The notes under the pieces were generated by a model. The model searched no databases. It saw nothing but the letters and a program-made list of their open reading frames with translations, and had not been told where the DNA came from. A DNA stretch of 64,000 nt from Moritella sp. (GTDB taxonomy: Bacteria; Pseudomonadota; Gammaproteobacteria; Enterobacterales; Moritellaceae): the NCBI RefSeq assembly GCF_013215705.1, contig NZ_JABSQR010000015.1, forward strand, positions 16,826-80,825, read 5' to 3'. Shown here piece after piece: positions 55,563 to 64,000 of this stretch (position 1 is its first letter; each line of letters starts with the position of its first letter). The translations under genes were made by a program, and so were the position numbers.

Positions 55563-56537
55563 ATGAGCGAATTAAATTGGCAACCGAGTGCAAGTTTTAC
55601 TGCCCTGCGTGCGCGAGCTAAGGTATTAAATACCATCCGTCAGTTCTTTGCGACACGTGATGTATTAGAAGTTGATACACCAGCGCTGAGTCAAGCTGCT
55701 GTTACCGATGTACATTTAGATGCATTTAGCACGGTATTTGTTGGTCCAGGTTACAGCCAAGGTCTGTCCTTATATCTGCAAACATCACCTGAGTTTCACA
55801 TGAAACGATTGTTAGCCGCAGGTAGTGGCTGCATTTATCAAATGAGTAAATCGTTCCGTAATGAAGAAGCTGGGCGTCATCATAATCCCGAATTCACTAT
55901 GTTGGAATGGTATCGACTTGGTTTTGATCATTTTCAATTGATGGATGAAATGTCTGAGTTACTGACGTTGGTATTAGGGTCGGGTAAAGAGCAGCGTTTT
56001 ACCTATCAACATGCGTTTAAACAATTCCTGCAGCTCGACCCTCTAACCGCGTCGCTGGATGAATTACGCAACGCCGGTAAAGTTTATAATGTCTATGACG
56101 TTATCGAGCATGAACCCGACCGCGATACCATCTTGCAGTTATTATTTTACGTGGGTGTCGAGAGCCAAATTGGCCACGATGTGCCGTGTTTTATTTATGA
56201 TTTTCCGGCATCTCAGGCGGCATTAGCCCGTATTAGCCCGCAAGATAGCCGTGTCGCAGAGCGCTTTGAAGTGTATTTTAAAGGCATTGAGCTAGCCAAT
56301 GGTTTCCATGAATTAGCTGATGCGAAAGAACAGTTAAGACGCTTTAAAGGTGATAATAACAAACGTAAGACCATGAATTTGCCCGAGCAGCCTATCGACT
56401 ATCATTTGATTGATGCGCTGACTGCTGGTTTTCCTGACTGTGCGGGCGTGGCATTAGGTATTGATCGATTGGTTATGCTTATGACGGATGCTAACAGCCT
56501 CGATGAGGTGATTGCCTTTCCCACCCCTCGAGCTTAA
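55563..56537 (+). CDS. epmA: EF-P beta-lysyltransferase EpmA
   Basis: Class II lysyl-tRNA-synthetase paralogue without an anticodon domain; it ligates (R)-beta-lysine to EF-P Lys34. It has motif 2 [22 protein letters not shown] and motif 3 [12 protein letters not shown], with [11 protein letters not shown] as the lysine-pocket segment. The length of 324 aa matches E. coli EpmA (325 aa). The start at ATG 55563 is supported by GGAAG upstream and by the MSE-N-terminus of relatives. epmC, the hydroxylase, is not in the window. Confidence 0.95.
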   Translation: MSELNWQPSASFTALRARAKVLNTIRQFFATRDVLEVDTPALSQAAVTDVHLDAFSTVFVGPGYSQGLSLYLQTSPEFHMKRLLAAGSGCIYQMSKSFRNEEAGRHHNPEFTMLEWYRLGFDHFQLMDEMSELLTLVLGSGKEQRFTYQHAFKQFLQLDPLTASLDELRNAGKVYNVYDVIEHEPDRDTILQLLFYVGVESQIGHDVPCFIYDFPASQAALARISPQDSRVAERFEVYFKGIELANGFHELADAKEQLRRFKGDNNKRKTMNLPEQPIDYHLIDALTAGFPDCAGVALGIDRLVMLMTDANSLDEVIAFPTPRA

Positions 56538-56546
56538 TACTGCTTT

Positions 56547-56578
56547 AAAAAGGTCGCTTATCTCAAGCTGCCTTTTTT
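56547..56578. terminator. Weak terminator between epmA and mscM
   Basis: AAAAAGG and CCTTTTT flank 17 nt and overlap the 3' end of mscM. The genes converge here. Confidence 0.5.
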
Positions 56579-59500
56579 CATGCTCATGATATGGCTACTA
56601 TCACTGACTTTAAACCCATCTTTTACGCGTAGATCGAGCTGTGGCAATGCAATACGAATATTGTGTTCTTTAAAGACATGGGTGATGCGGGTATTGAGTG
56701 CGTGAGTCATGGTTAAACGATGACCCATTTCTGCCACATAACAGCGTACTTCAAAGCATAATGCATGTTGGCCAAACTCAATAAAGAATACTTCTGGTCC
56801 GGGATTATCAAGGCTTAAGTTATTTTGTTCGGCACTTTCTAATAGTAGTTTTGTGACTAGCTCGATATCAGAGTTAAATTCCACACCGATATTAATGATC
56901 ACCCGGGTAATGGAATCGGACAGTGACCAGTTAATAAATTGTTCAGTGATAAAGGCTTTATTCGGCACAATAATTTCTTTTCTATCCCAATCTACAATCG
57001 TGGTAGCACGGGTTTGAATTTTACTGATACTGCCGGTTAACTCACGGATGGTAACGGTATCACCAATCCGGATCGGTTTTTCAAACAAGATAATTAAACC
57101 GGATACGAAATTAGCAAAAATTTCTTGTAAACCGAAACCTAAACCTACGGTTAATGCGGCTACTAGCCATTGGGTTTTCGCCCAGTCGACGCCTAAGAAG
57201 TTAAAACCAACGACAAAACCAATCGAAATAGTCATGTATTTGGCCAACGTCGTGATGGCAAAACCAGTACCCGGAGAAAGGTCAAGATGCTGCAAGATCA
57301 AGAGTTCGAGGGCACCCGATAAATTACGTACTAATACCAGCGTGAGTACAAAAATAATAATGGCTAACAAACAACTTTTTAAGGTAATAGGATTGATATA
57401 TTCAACCCCATTTAAGGTATTGGAAGCATCCCATAAGGTGATGCTATCTAAGAAGATAAAGGCACTTTGCATTTCGGACCAGAAGAGTGCGTTTAATGCC
57501 ACAAATAATAGTGTTAACAAGGTGCGTAGCAGCCCAAGCGATTGCGCACTGATTTGATCTAAATCGATTTCCGGTTCTTCGATATCAAAATGACTTTCTT
57601 GACTGCTATTTTTCTCACCTTTTTCAACTTCTTTCGCCCGCTGAGCAATAATATCGATACGTTTCGCTTTGGCTCGTTCAAAGGCGAGACGGCGTTTTTG
57701 CAGATGCATGCCACGACGGATCAAGTAATAGCTTAATAAAAATAACAGCCCCATTAACAGCGATGACTCCATCTGTTTTAACAACACTTGGGCGGTATAA
57801 AGGTAACCCATGATCGCCATGATCGCAGACGCTATCGGCGCGATAATAAACGCTGTCCAGATAGTATGGTGGACTATATGTGGTTTCCCATTATTTTTTT
57901 TCTGGTAGGTAAGGGGCAGTTTTTCACGATACAAACGGTAATAGAATTGCACTAATGCACCACAAGTGATGACAAAGGCAAGGCGACCGAGTGAACCGTC
58001 ATACCCTTGTTCTGGATATTGGTAACACAGCACTTGGATGATATAAGCAGGCCAAGAGATAAAAAACAGGACTTGGTAGTAGCCCCAAATCTTAGCGATG
58101 CGCTCTTTATCTATTTTTAAGTGGATCTGTAATAGACCTTTATGACGAGTCAGATTACGGATGAACAGATAGATGACTAATAAAAATAATGATTCTTGTA
58201 AAGCATGGCCAATATTAACGGCAAACGGATACTGCCATGCATTTATCTGTAATTCGGTAATGATCAATAGCGAAATAGGTAAGAGCAGCGCATCGGCCAA
58301 TGAATAAGCCAGGTTTCGTAGTGTATAAGCGAATTTATCTTGTGTTACTTTACCGACTTTCGGTGATGTAGCTGCAATATGTTTGGTAAAAAATTTATTC
58401 AGTGGTGTGCGTAAATAAGTAAAACCTAAAATAAGCAATACGGCCAAGCTTAGTGTGCCTAATGGTGTCGAAAATATGGCTTGTGGGATAGTAATGCTGT
58501 TCTCGATTGACGTGAGCCAAAGCATACTGGTAAACAGCTCGGTAATACTTTGCGTGCTGAGCAAGGGAATACTTGGTACCCAGAATAAGTGTTCATCCGC
58601 TTGCTGTTTAATTTGCACTAGGGTGCTATTCATTTTGCTATAGCTGACTTTTAATTTCGCTTGTTCGTAGATGTGGTTATCTAAACTGCTAATTAGCTGA
58701 CCGAGTAGTAATCGACGTAACTCTATAAAACGTAACAAGCTCGTCTGCTCTGCAGTCGTTAGCGTCTTGGTTGTTAATGGCAAATTGTCTAATTGCGTGC
58801 GCATTTTTTGGTAGCGAAAACGGGCTAAACGGCTATCGACAATCTCATTTTCTAATTTGTCTAATGGTGGTTCACTCGGTAAGCTACTTACCTGCGCGCG
58901 TAAATTCTCGCCAAACGCTGAACTTATTTTTAACCATTCGACTTGTTCATTAAAATTAATGAGTATGGTGGTGAGCGCATCAACTTGTTGGGTTACGGCT
59001 TGCTGCTTACCTTGAATGGCTTCGTTTTTTGCCGACACAATTTCCAGTGCGCTAGACAGTTCTTGGTTGATTTCTAATTGCAGCTGTAAAAAGGGTGAAC
59101 TAATCAGTGATGAATCATTGATCTGTTTACTCCGCGCAATCGCGTCGGCGGTTTCTTTACGTAATATGCTGTTGCGTAACTCGGTCAACGTCGCTAAGTA
59201 GTTACTGACGTCTTTTTGTTGTAACAAATTTAAACGACGATTGAGCTGGGCTAATTCACTGCGGTTACTGGCGCTGAGTTGTTCAAGTTCCAGCATTTGG
59301 ATCTGGGTTGATAGTGATGACTGTTTGATTTGCAGGGAAATGCGTAAGGCTTCTTGCTCCTCGTTTAAGCTAATTTCACCGCGACCAACTAATTTATCAT
59401 GTTCTTTTTGAGCCGAGGTTAATTTACCGCGTAAGCGTTCGATATCAGTCTGAAATGAACTGATCCGAATGCCAATGGTGGTGAGTTCGCTGCTGCGCGC

Positions 59501-59890
59501 TTGTTGTTGTTTTTTTAACGCGGTCTGACTCGCGTTTTGTCTGGCTATCTCTTGCTCGATTTTATTGATTGGCCAGTTACTGGCATCGGCAAAACTGGCC
59601 GCTTTGTAGTTGCTGATCTGGGCTTTTAATGTTTGCGATGTTATTGGATAGTCATCAATGATTTTTTGATAATTGGAGGCTATTTGACGCGCATCGGTGT
59701 CTTCACTTAACGCTTTTAATGCTTGTTGGTAATACTTGAGTTGTAACTTAATTGAAGGCGTTAGCGCGCGTTCTTTCAGCTGATATATGGTGTCGGTAAG
59801 CTGGATTTCACCATAACTAAGCTGTGCCTGAACAGGCGTAATAAATAATGAAAATAGAATAAGTAAAATTACATAATTTTTAGTCATCAT
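56558..59890 (-). CDS. mscM: Large mechanosensitive channel, MscM/MscK type
   Basis: Inner-membrane osmotic-release channel of 1110 aa, the size of E. coli MscM (YjeP). A signal peptide (residues 1-22, ending VQA) is followed by a long periplasmic coiled-coil domain (about 25-450). A set of membrane helices covers about 470-900. The C-terminal MscS module has VAALTVGLGFGLQEIFANFVSGLIILFEKPIRIGDTV with the pore helix, then IVPNKAFITEQFINWSLSD. In enterics it follows psd; here an EamA transporter intervenes. MscK is the alternative name, but gene context favours MscM. Confidence 0.92.
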   Translation of the reverse strand: MMTKNYVILLILFSLFITPVQAQLSYGEIQLTDTIYQLKERALTPSIKLQLKYYQQALKALSEDTDARQIASNYQKIIDDYPITSQTLKAQISNYKAASFADASNWPINKIEQEIARQNASQTALKKQQQARSSELTTIGIRISSFQTDIERLRGKLTSAQKEHDKLVGRGEISLNEEQEALRISLQIKQSSLSTQIQMLELEQLSASNRSELAQLNRRLNLLQQKDVSNYLATLTELRNSILRKETADAIARSKQINDSSLISSPFLQLQLEINQELSSALEIVSAKNEAIQGKQQAVTQQVDALTTILINFNEQVEWLKISSAFGENLRAQVSSLPSEPPLDKLENEIVDSRLARFRYQKMRTQLDNLPLTTKTLTTAEQTSLLRFIELRRLLLGQLISSLDNHIYEQAKLKVSYSKMNSTLVQIKQQADEHLFWVPSIPLLSTQSITELFTSMLWLTSIENSITIPQAIFSTPLGTLSLAVLLILGFTYLRTPLNKFFTKHIAATSPKVGKVTQDKFAYTLRNLAYSLADALLLPISLLIITELQINAWQYPFAVNIGHALQESLFLLVIYLFIRNLTRHKGLLQIHLKIDKERIAKIWGYYQVLFFISWPAYIIQVLCYQYPEQGYDGSLGRLAFVITCGALVQFYYRLYREKLPLTYQKKNNGKPHIVHHTIWTAFIIAPIASAIMAIMGYLYTAQVLLKQMESSLLMGLLFLLSYYLIRRGMHLQKRRLAFERAKAKRIDIIAQRAKEVEKGEKNSSQESHFDIEEPEIDLDQISAQSLGLLRTLLTLLFVALNALFWSEMQSAFIFLDSITLWDASNTLNGVEYINPITLKSCLLAIIIFVLTLVLVRNLSGALELLILQHLDLSPGTGFAITTLAKYMTISIGFVVGFNFLGVDWAKTQWLVAALTVGLGFGLQEIFANFVSGLIILFEKPIRIGDTVTIRELTGSISKIQTRATTIVDWDRKEIIVPNKAFITEQFINWSLSDSITRVIINIGVEFNSDIELVTKLLLESAEQNNLSLDNPGPEVFFIEFGQHALCFEVRCYVAEMGHRLTMTHALNTRITHVFKEHNIRIALPQLDLRVKDGFKVSDSSHIMSMKKGSLR

Positions 59891-59961
59891 AATATTTCAT
59901 AAGGTCGAGTCATCATGCCAGTGAAATGCGGTTTATCCGTTTTCCAACTGCGTTAATCAAC

Positions 59962-60819
59962 CTATTTTTTTCCTGCATTCCATGTTTCAAAGAGGGCGGC
60001 TGAGACCACTAATACGCCTCCAGTGATGGTTGCAGTATTGGGGATTTCACCTAAAAAAGGGATCGCTAGCAAACTACCATAAAGCGGTTGTAAACAGGCG
60101 ATAAGACCCACTGTTTTGGCTTTTAGATAACGTAATGCTGTGACTAGCAGTGTGTGCGGCATTGCGGTAAAACAAATCCCTAACACCACTAATAACGTCC
60201 AATTGTCATTATTTATTTCCGCTAAGTCTACACTCAAAAATGGCGAAAGCATACACGCGGTTAATAATGTTTGATAAAACATGGTATGGGGTCCGCTGTA
60301 ATGCGAGAGCTTACGTTTGTAGAGAATGTTTCTTAAAGTAAACAGGAATGCAGAGCTAATACCGCTGATGATACCGAGTGTCACGTCATTATCTAAAGAC
60401 AGCTCTGGGACCAATAAGCTAATGCCGATTAATACCACTAATGCCGAGACGATATCTTGACCTTGGATTTTTTCTCGATTAAACAACGGTTCTAAAAACA
60501 CCGTCATGACAGGGTAAGTGTAGAAGGCAATAAGCCCTATCGCAATGGTCGATAATTGCATGCCTAAGAAGAACGTCACCCAGTGTGCGCCCACTAGCGC
60601 GGCTAATAATACCGCCCAGCCATAATCGCTTAATTTATTTAATCGCAGTGGTTGTTTGGTGACGGTTAATAATAAATACAGCACAGTGCTGGCAATAACG
60701 CAGCGAAGAATGGTGATATCGAGCGCCGTTAAGGGAATTAGTTTAGAGAATAATGTGGTGCCGCCAAGTAATAGCGTTGCAGAGTGGAGAGCCCAAAGCC
60801 CTTGTTTACGTTGTTCCAT
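59962..60819 (-). CDS. EamA/DMT-family transporter
   Basis: Ten-helix drug/metabolite transporter of 285 aa with two EamA repeats. The first is at about residues 10-135 (LWALHSATLLLGGTTLFSKL onward), the second at about 145-280 (GIISGISSAFLFTLRNILYK onward). RhaT/YdcZ-type motifs are LRYLKAKTVGLIACLQPLYGSLLAIPFLGE at the end. The start is taken as ATG 60819; the longer frame begins with TTG. It is inserted between psd and mscM, which are adjacent in many relatives. Substrate unknown. Confidence 0.85.
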   Translation of the reverse strand: MEQRKQGLWALHSATLLLGGTTLFSKLIPLTALDITILRCVIASTVLYLLLTVTKQPLRLNKLSDYGWAVLLAALVGAHWVTFFLGMQLSTIAIGLIAFYTYPVMTVFLEPLFNREKIQGQDIVSALVVLIGISLLVPELSLDNDVTLGIISGISSAFLFTLRNILYKRKLSHYSGPHTMFYQTLLTACMLSPFLSVDLAEINNDNWTLLVVLGICFTAMPHTLLVTALRYLKAKTVGLIACLQPLYGSLLAIPFLGEIPNTATITGGVLVVSAALFETWNAGKK

Positions 60820-60946
60820 TAATTGCTTACATCCTTGCAATTGTTAGCCAGATCAATTGGCATCGTTAATCGTAGTGACTCTGTGACAATAGCGGTGGTT
60901 ATCGAGAATACGGAATATACAGGGTTAGTATATGTTATTGAAGAGG

Positions 60947-60980
60947 AATATTACCCGTTACTATAGTAACGGGTAATATT
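60947..60980. repeat. 34-bp perfect palindrome downstream of psd
   Basis: Half-site AATATTACCCGTTACTA (60947-60963) is followed directly by its exact reverse complement (60964-60980). There is no spacer and no T-run. It lies between psd and the EamA gene, 26 nt after the psd stop. It could end transcription or protect the mRNA. Confidence 0.85.
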
Positions 60981-61006
60981 ATCCTAGCGGTTATGCTTAG
61001 ATAATT

Positions 61007-61867
61007 TTATTTGTTTTTAATACGGGCAAATGTTTCACCCATGACTGTTGCTGCTGCTGGTTGTAGTGCATCAACAAATTCAACGGCATCTTTGGCAAAC
61101 ACTGCGACAATTGTTGAGCCCAGTTTAAAGCGACCCATTTCTGCGCCTTTTTCGATCACGATTGGTGCTTGGTTTTCATAAGTCCAACGTACGATCTCTT
61201 TATTCTTTGATGGTGCTACTGTGCCGTGCCAAATTGTTTCAATTGAGGCGACGATCGTTGCGCCAACTAATACTAGGGCAAACGGGCCAACTTCGGTATC
61301 AAAGATCGCGATAGCACGTTCGTTACGGGCAAATAGATTGGGTACATTTTGTGCGGTCAGTGGATTTACTGAAAACAGATCACCCGGTGCAAAAATCATT
61401 TCTTTTAAGGTACCGGTAATTGGCATATGAATACGGTGATAATCACGTGGCGATAAGTAAACCGTTGCAAAGTCACCGTCTTCAAATTTGTTCGCTAATT
61501 GACGATCGCCGCCAAGTAATTCACACACACTGTAGTCATGACCTTTAGCTTGTACGATACGACCTTGGGTAATTGGACCTGCTTGGCTTACTGCGCCATC
61601 TACTGGTTGACATAACATGTTGTCGTCAGCATTGATTGGGCGTACGTCTGCTTTTAATTCACGGGTAAAGAAGTCGTTAAATGTTTGGAAATGTGCCGGA
61701 TCTGAATAGGTGGCTTCATCCATGTTTACATTGTAGCGCTTGATAAACCAGTTGATCACATAGGTTGTTACTTTACCGTGAGCACCATTGGCAAATAAAC
61801 CAGTAAGACGAGATAAACCGTGTTGAGGAAAGCAGTATTGGGCAATAACTTTAAGCTTGTCTAGCAC
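61007..61867 (-). CDS. psd: Phosphatidylserine decarboxylase
   Basis: Makes phosphatidylethanolamine in the inner membrane. The proenzyme cleaves itself in the LGST motif ([10 protein letters not shown], near residue 255), turning Ser into the pyruvoyl cofactor. Other conserved parts are [19 protein letters not shown] and [16 protein letters not shown]. It starts at GTG 61867 with AGAGG upstream. At 286 aa it matches type I Psd. It follows rsgA on the same strand, as in E. coli. Confidence 0.96.
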   Translation of the reverse strand: MLDKLKVIAQYCFPQHGLSRLTGLFANGAHGKVTTYVINWFIKRYNVNMDEATYSDPAHFQTFNDFFTRELKADVRPINADDNMLCQPVDGAVSQAGPITQGRIVQAKGHDYSVCELLGGDRQLANKFEDGDFATVYLSPRDYHRIHMPITGTLKEMIFAPGDLFSVNPLTAQNVPNLFARNERAIAIFDTEVGPFALVLVGATIVASIETIWHGTVAPSKNKEIVRWTYENQAPIVIEKGAEMGRFKLGSTIVAVFAKDAVEFVDALQPAAATVMGETFARIKNK

Positions 61868-62046
61868 CTGAGAGCCTCTTAAATAGTTGAATAATTGATA
61901 GTTAAATAGAATTAACGCTATTGTAACAAGTTTGACTATTGTTGTCAGAACTTGCGTGATGAGTTTAACCAGATAAATGTTATCTTGCTATTTATGCTAG
62001 CCAGATAACACTTATTTGTTGTAGTTATGACATCATAGTGTGCGAA

Positions 62047-63099
62047 TTATTTACGCACTGGGACATGACGTTCAGGACGATTATCGAGCATGGTTTCTAA
62101 AATACGAACATAGTTATTAAAGCGCACTTTTTTGATCTTGCCTTTTGCTACGGCATCTTGCAGTGCGCAACCTGGATCGTTTTTGTGTTTACAATCGCGG
62201 AAGCGACATTCACCTAAGAAATCTCTAAATTCGATAAAACCATTGGCGATCTCTTCGGGCTTCATGTGCCACAGCGAGAATTCACGTACTCCCGGTGAGT
62301 CAATTAGATCACCACCTGATGGGAAATGATATAAACGCGCTGTGGTGGTGGTGTGGGTACCCAGACCTGATTTTTCCGATACATCACCCACCTGAATATG
62401 TAATTCGGGCATTAAGGCATTCACCAACGATGATTTACCTACGCCTGATTGACCAACAAAGATAGTGGTATTATCTTTCAATAGACCTTGTAATTCACCT
62501 AAACCTTTACCTTCAGTCGATGATACTTGCCATACTTCGTAGCCGATATCGCGGTAAGTTTGGAGCTGCTGGTTAATGGTGAATAATTCATTGGGGCTTA
62601 ATAAATCGATCTTGTTTAATAAGATCACTGGGCGAATTTTTACATCTTCGGCAGCAACAATATAACGGTCGATAATATTGGTTGAGAATTCTGGCACCAC
62701 GGAAGATACAATTACGATCTGATCGATATTCGCCGCAATCGGTTTAATACCATCGTAGAAATCGGGACGGGTCAATACGGTTCTGCGTTCGTGTACCGCT
62801 TCGATAATACCAGAAATGCCTTGTAGCTGTTCATTACCTAGGCGCCAAACGACACGATCACCAGTGACTAAGCTCACAATAGAACGACGTAGATTACAGC
62901 GATGAATGACACCATTCTCATCTTCTACATCAGCATGTTGACCAAAACGGCTAATGATCACACCTTCTTGCTTTTTGCCGAGAAGCGCATCATCCCATTC
63001 TCGTGTATCTGGCTTGGTTAGACGTTTAGTTTGGTTGCTACGTACGCGACGTATTTGACCTTGGGTTAGATGTTTCTTTTTAGCCACGGGTAAATTCAT
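62047..63099 (-). CDS. rsgA: Ribosome small-subunit GTPase RsgA
   Basis: Late-stage 30S assembly GTPase, circularly permuted: G4 (LLNKIDLL) comes before G1 ([10 protein letters not shown]) and G3 (DSPGVREF). An N-terminal OB fold (about residues 40-115) has [11 protein letters not shown] and [18 protein letters not shown]. The C-terminal zinc-binding domain carries [14 protein letters not shown]. At 350 aa it matches E. coli RsgA. The annotated ATG has AGGA directly abutting it, so an internal GTG 4 codons on is possible. It diverges from orn. Confidence 0.95.
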   Translation of the reverse strand: MNLPVAKKKHLTQGQIRRVRSNQTKRLTKPDTREWDDALLGKKQEGVIISRFGQHADVEDENGVIHRCNLRRSIVSLVTGDRVVWRLGNEQLQGISGIIEAVHERRTVLTRPDFYDGIKPIAANIDQIVIVSSVVPEFSTNIIDRYIVAAEDVKIRPVILLNKIDLLSPNELFTINQQLQTYRDIGYEVWQVSSTEGKGLGELQGLLKDNTTIFVGQSGVGKSSLVNALMPELHIQVGDVSEKSGLGTHTTTTARLYHFPSGGDLIDSPGVREFSLWHMKPEEIANGFIEFRDFLGECRFRDCKHKNDPGCALQDAVAKGKIKKVRFNNYVRILETMLDNRPERHVPVRK

Positions 63100-63217
63100 T
63101 CCTGAGTTGTAACAACGCGTATTATAGTACAGCTGTTGCTGAACATCGCATTTCGAGGTCGATTGGGTATAATAACCTTAAACATACGATTAAACGACAA
63201 CTATTAGGATCCCCTCT

Positions 63218-63784
63218 ATGCCACTTGCCAACAATGCAACGCAATTTAATGAAAATAATTTAGTTTGGATTGATTTAGAAATGACCGGTCTTGATCCAGA
63301 AAAATGTCTGATCATTGAAATTGCCACTATCGTTACGGATAGTGAATTGAACATTCTTGCAGAAGGACCTGTACTCGCTATTCATCAAGATAAAGCGGAA
63401 CTTGATAAGATGGATGAGTGGTGCACAACGCATCACACTAATTCTGGTCTAGTTAAACGGGTATTAGCGAGTGAAGTTACTGAAAAAGAGGCTGTTGAGC
63501 AGACATTAGCATTCTTACACAAGTGGGTTCCGGCTGGTAAATCACCATTATGTGGTAACAGTATTGGCCAAGACCGCCGTTTTTTAGTGAAATATATGAC
63601 GGAATTAAATGATTATTTTCACTACCGTAATGTCGATGTGAGCACGATTAAAGAATTAGGTCGCCGTTGGTGCCCTGAGGTTATATCGAGTTTTCACAAA
63701 CAAGGTTTGCATTTAGCATTGGATGATATTCGTGAATCAATTGGTGAATTACAGCATTATCGCCAACATATGTTTAAAATTTAA
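63218..63784 (+). CDS. orn: Oligoribonuclease
   Basis: DEDDh 3'-5' exonuclease that degrades 2-5 nt RNAs, including pGpG from c-di-GMP turnover. It has Exo [15 protein letters not shown] (Asp/Glu), Exo [13 protein letters not shown] and Exo [14 protein letters not shown] with the His/Asp pair. At 188 aa it is close to E. coli Orn (181 aa). It diverges from rsgA and precedes tRNA-Gly. Confidence 0.96.
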   Translation: MPLANNATQFNENNLVWIDLEMTGLDPEKCLIIEIATIVTDSELNILAEGPVLAIHQDKAELDKMDEWCTTHHTNSGLVKRVLASEVTEKEAVEQTLAFLHKWVPAGKSPLCGNSIGQDRRFLVKYMTELNDYFHYRNVDVSTIKELGRRWCPEVISSFHKQGLHLALDDIRESIGELQHYRQHMFKI

Positions 63785-63876
63785 GCATCGAAACGGTTGG
63801 TTAGATAATTTTACGACCTTATAGTAGAAACATTCAGCAATATCTGGTTTTTTTATAATAAAGCCTCGGTCTAGGC

Positions 63877-63904
63877 TTGCAAAAACCAGTCGGTTCTATA
63901 TAAT
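63877..63904 (+). promoter_or_regulatory. Sigma-70 promoter of tRNA-Gly
   Basis: TTGCAA, a 16-nt spacer and perfect TATAAT, followed by the GC-rich discriminator TCGGCACC typical of stringently controlled stable-RNA promoters. The -10 ends 19 nt before the tRNA. Confidence 0.8.
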
Positions 63905-63923
63905 TCGGCACCTAAGATGAGAT

Positions 63924-63999
63924 GCGGTACTAGCTCAGTTGGTAGAGCGCAACCTTGCCAAGGTTGAGGTCAAGAGTTCGAGCCTCTTGTACCGCTCCA
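63924..63999 (+). tRNA. tRNA-Gly (anticodon GCC)
   Basis: Full cloverleaf: acceptor GCGGTAC/GTACCGC, anticodon stem CAACC/GGTTG with loop TTGCCAA giving anticodon GCC, T-loop TTCGAGC, discriminator T and encoded CCA at the end. It reads glycine codons GGC and GGU. Further copies often follow in tandem; the window ends one base later. Confidence 0.97.
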
Positions 64000-64000
64000 A

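Overview
This 64 kb window is chromosomal DNA of a marine gammaproteobacterium. The gene order rsgA-psd-mscM beside orn and a tRNA-Gly, the efp/epmA/epmB cluster, groESL, aroQ-accB-accC and aspA are all typical of that class. The moderate AT content and the mix of Vibrio-, Shewanella- and Psychromonas-like gene families point to the Moritella/Psychromonas neighbourhood. That placement is an inference from protein character, not a search result.

Layout. 1-3.9 kb: the 3' part of an HlyD-type adaptor, two ABC-2 permeases with no ATPase in view, and a YbaK-like protein. 4-5 kb: an MscS channel. 5.0-13.8 kb: a complete 2-aminoethylphosphonate (AEP) regulon, with the regulator phnR, a PhnS2/T2/U2-type importer, phnW, phnX and an FAD amine oxidase; three near-identical GntR-type operators tie it together. 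13.8-19.9 kb: accC-accB-aroQ, acs and an HcaT-like MFS carrier. 20-27.5 kb: a free-standing DsbD N-terminal domain, fxsA, cobA, and a TetR-controlled RND efflux pair with twin operators. 27.6-33 kb: aspA, a MATE pump and groESL behind a sigma-32-type promoter. 33.2-34.5 kb: a VF530 protein and decayed insertion-sequence debris (IS30 family). 34.5-36.5 kb: a zinc-starvation operon (COG0523 GTPase plus DUF1826) behind a perfect 26-bp Zur-like palindrome.

36.8-45.1 kb is the most unusual segment. It is an AT-rich polymorphic-toxin locus in which a TpsA/CdiA-like exoprotein is divided between two genes. The first carries a TPS secretion domain; the second has its own signal peptide, the usual post-repeat and pretoxin regions, and a C-terminal PD-(D/E)xK-like nuclease. 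An overlapping Imm49-like immunity gene follows. No TpsB/CdiB transporter is present in the window. To its right lie tandem decamer/undecamer repeats and gene fragments.

45.8-52.2 kb: an Old Yellow Enzyme with a divergent LysR gene, an AcuI/YhdH oxidoreductase with its own TetR repressor and a matching operator pair, a FadL-type outer-membrane channel and a small conserved protein. 52.4-64 kb: NADH dehydrogenase II, the EF-P modification cluster (epmB, efp, epmA), mscM, an EamA transporter, psd, rsgA, orn and tRNA-Gly(GCC) with its promoter.

Most gene junctions carry clear bidirectional hairpin terminators. Start codons were chosen from ribosome-binding sites, so several genes are given shorter than their longest open frame. 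Coordinates of small motifs were counted by hand.
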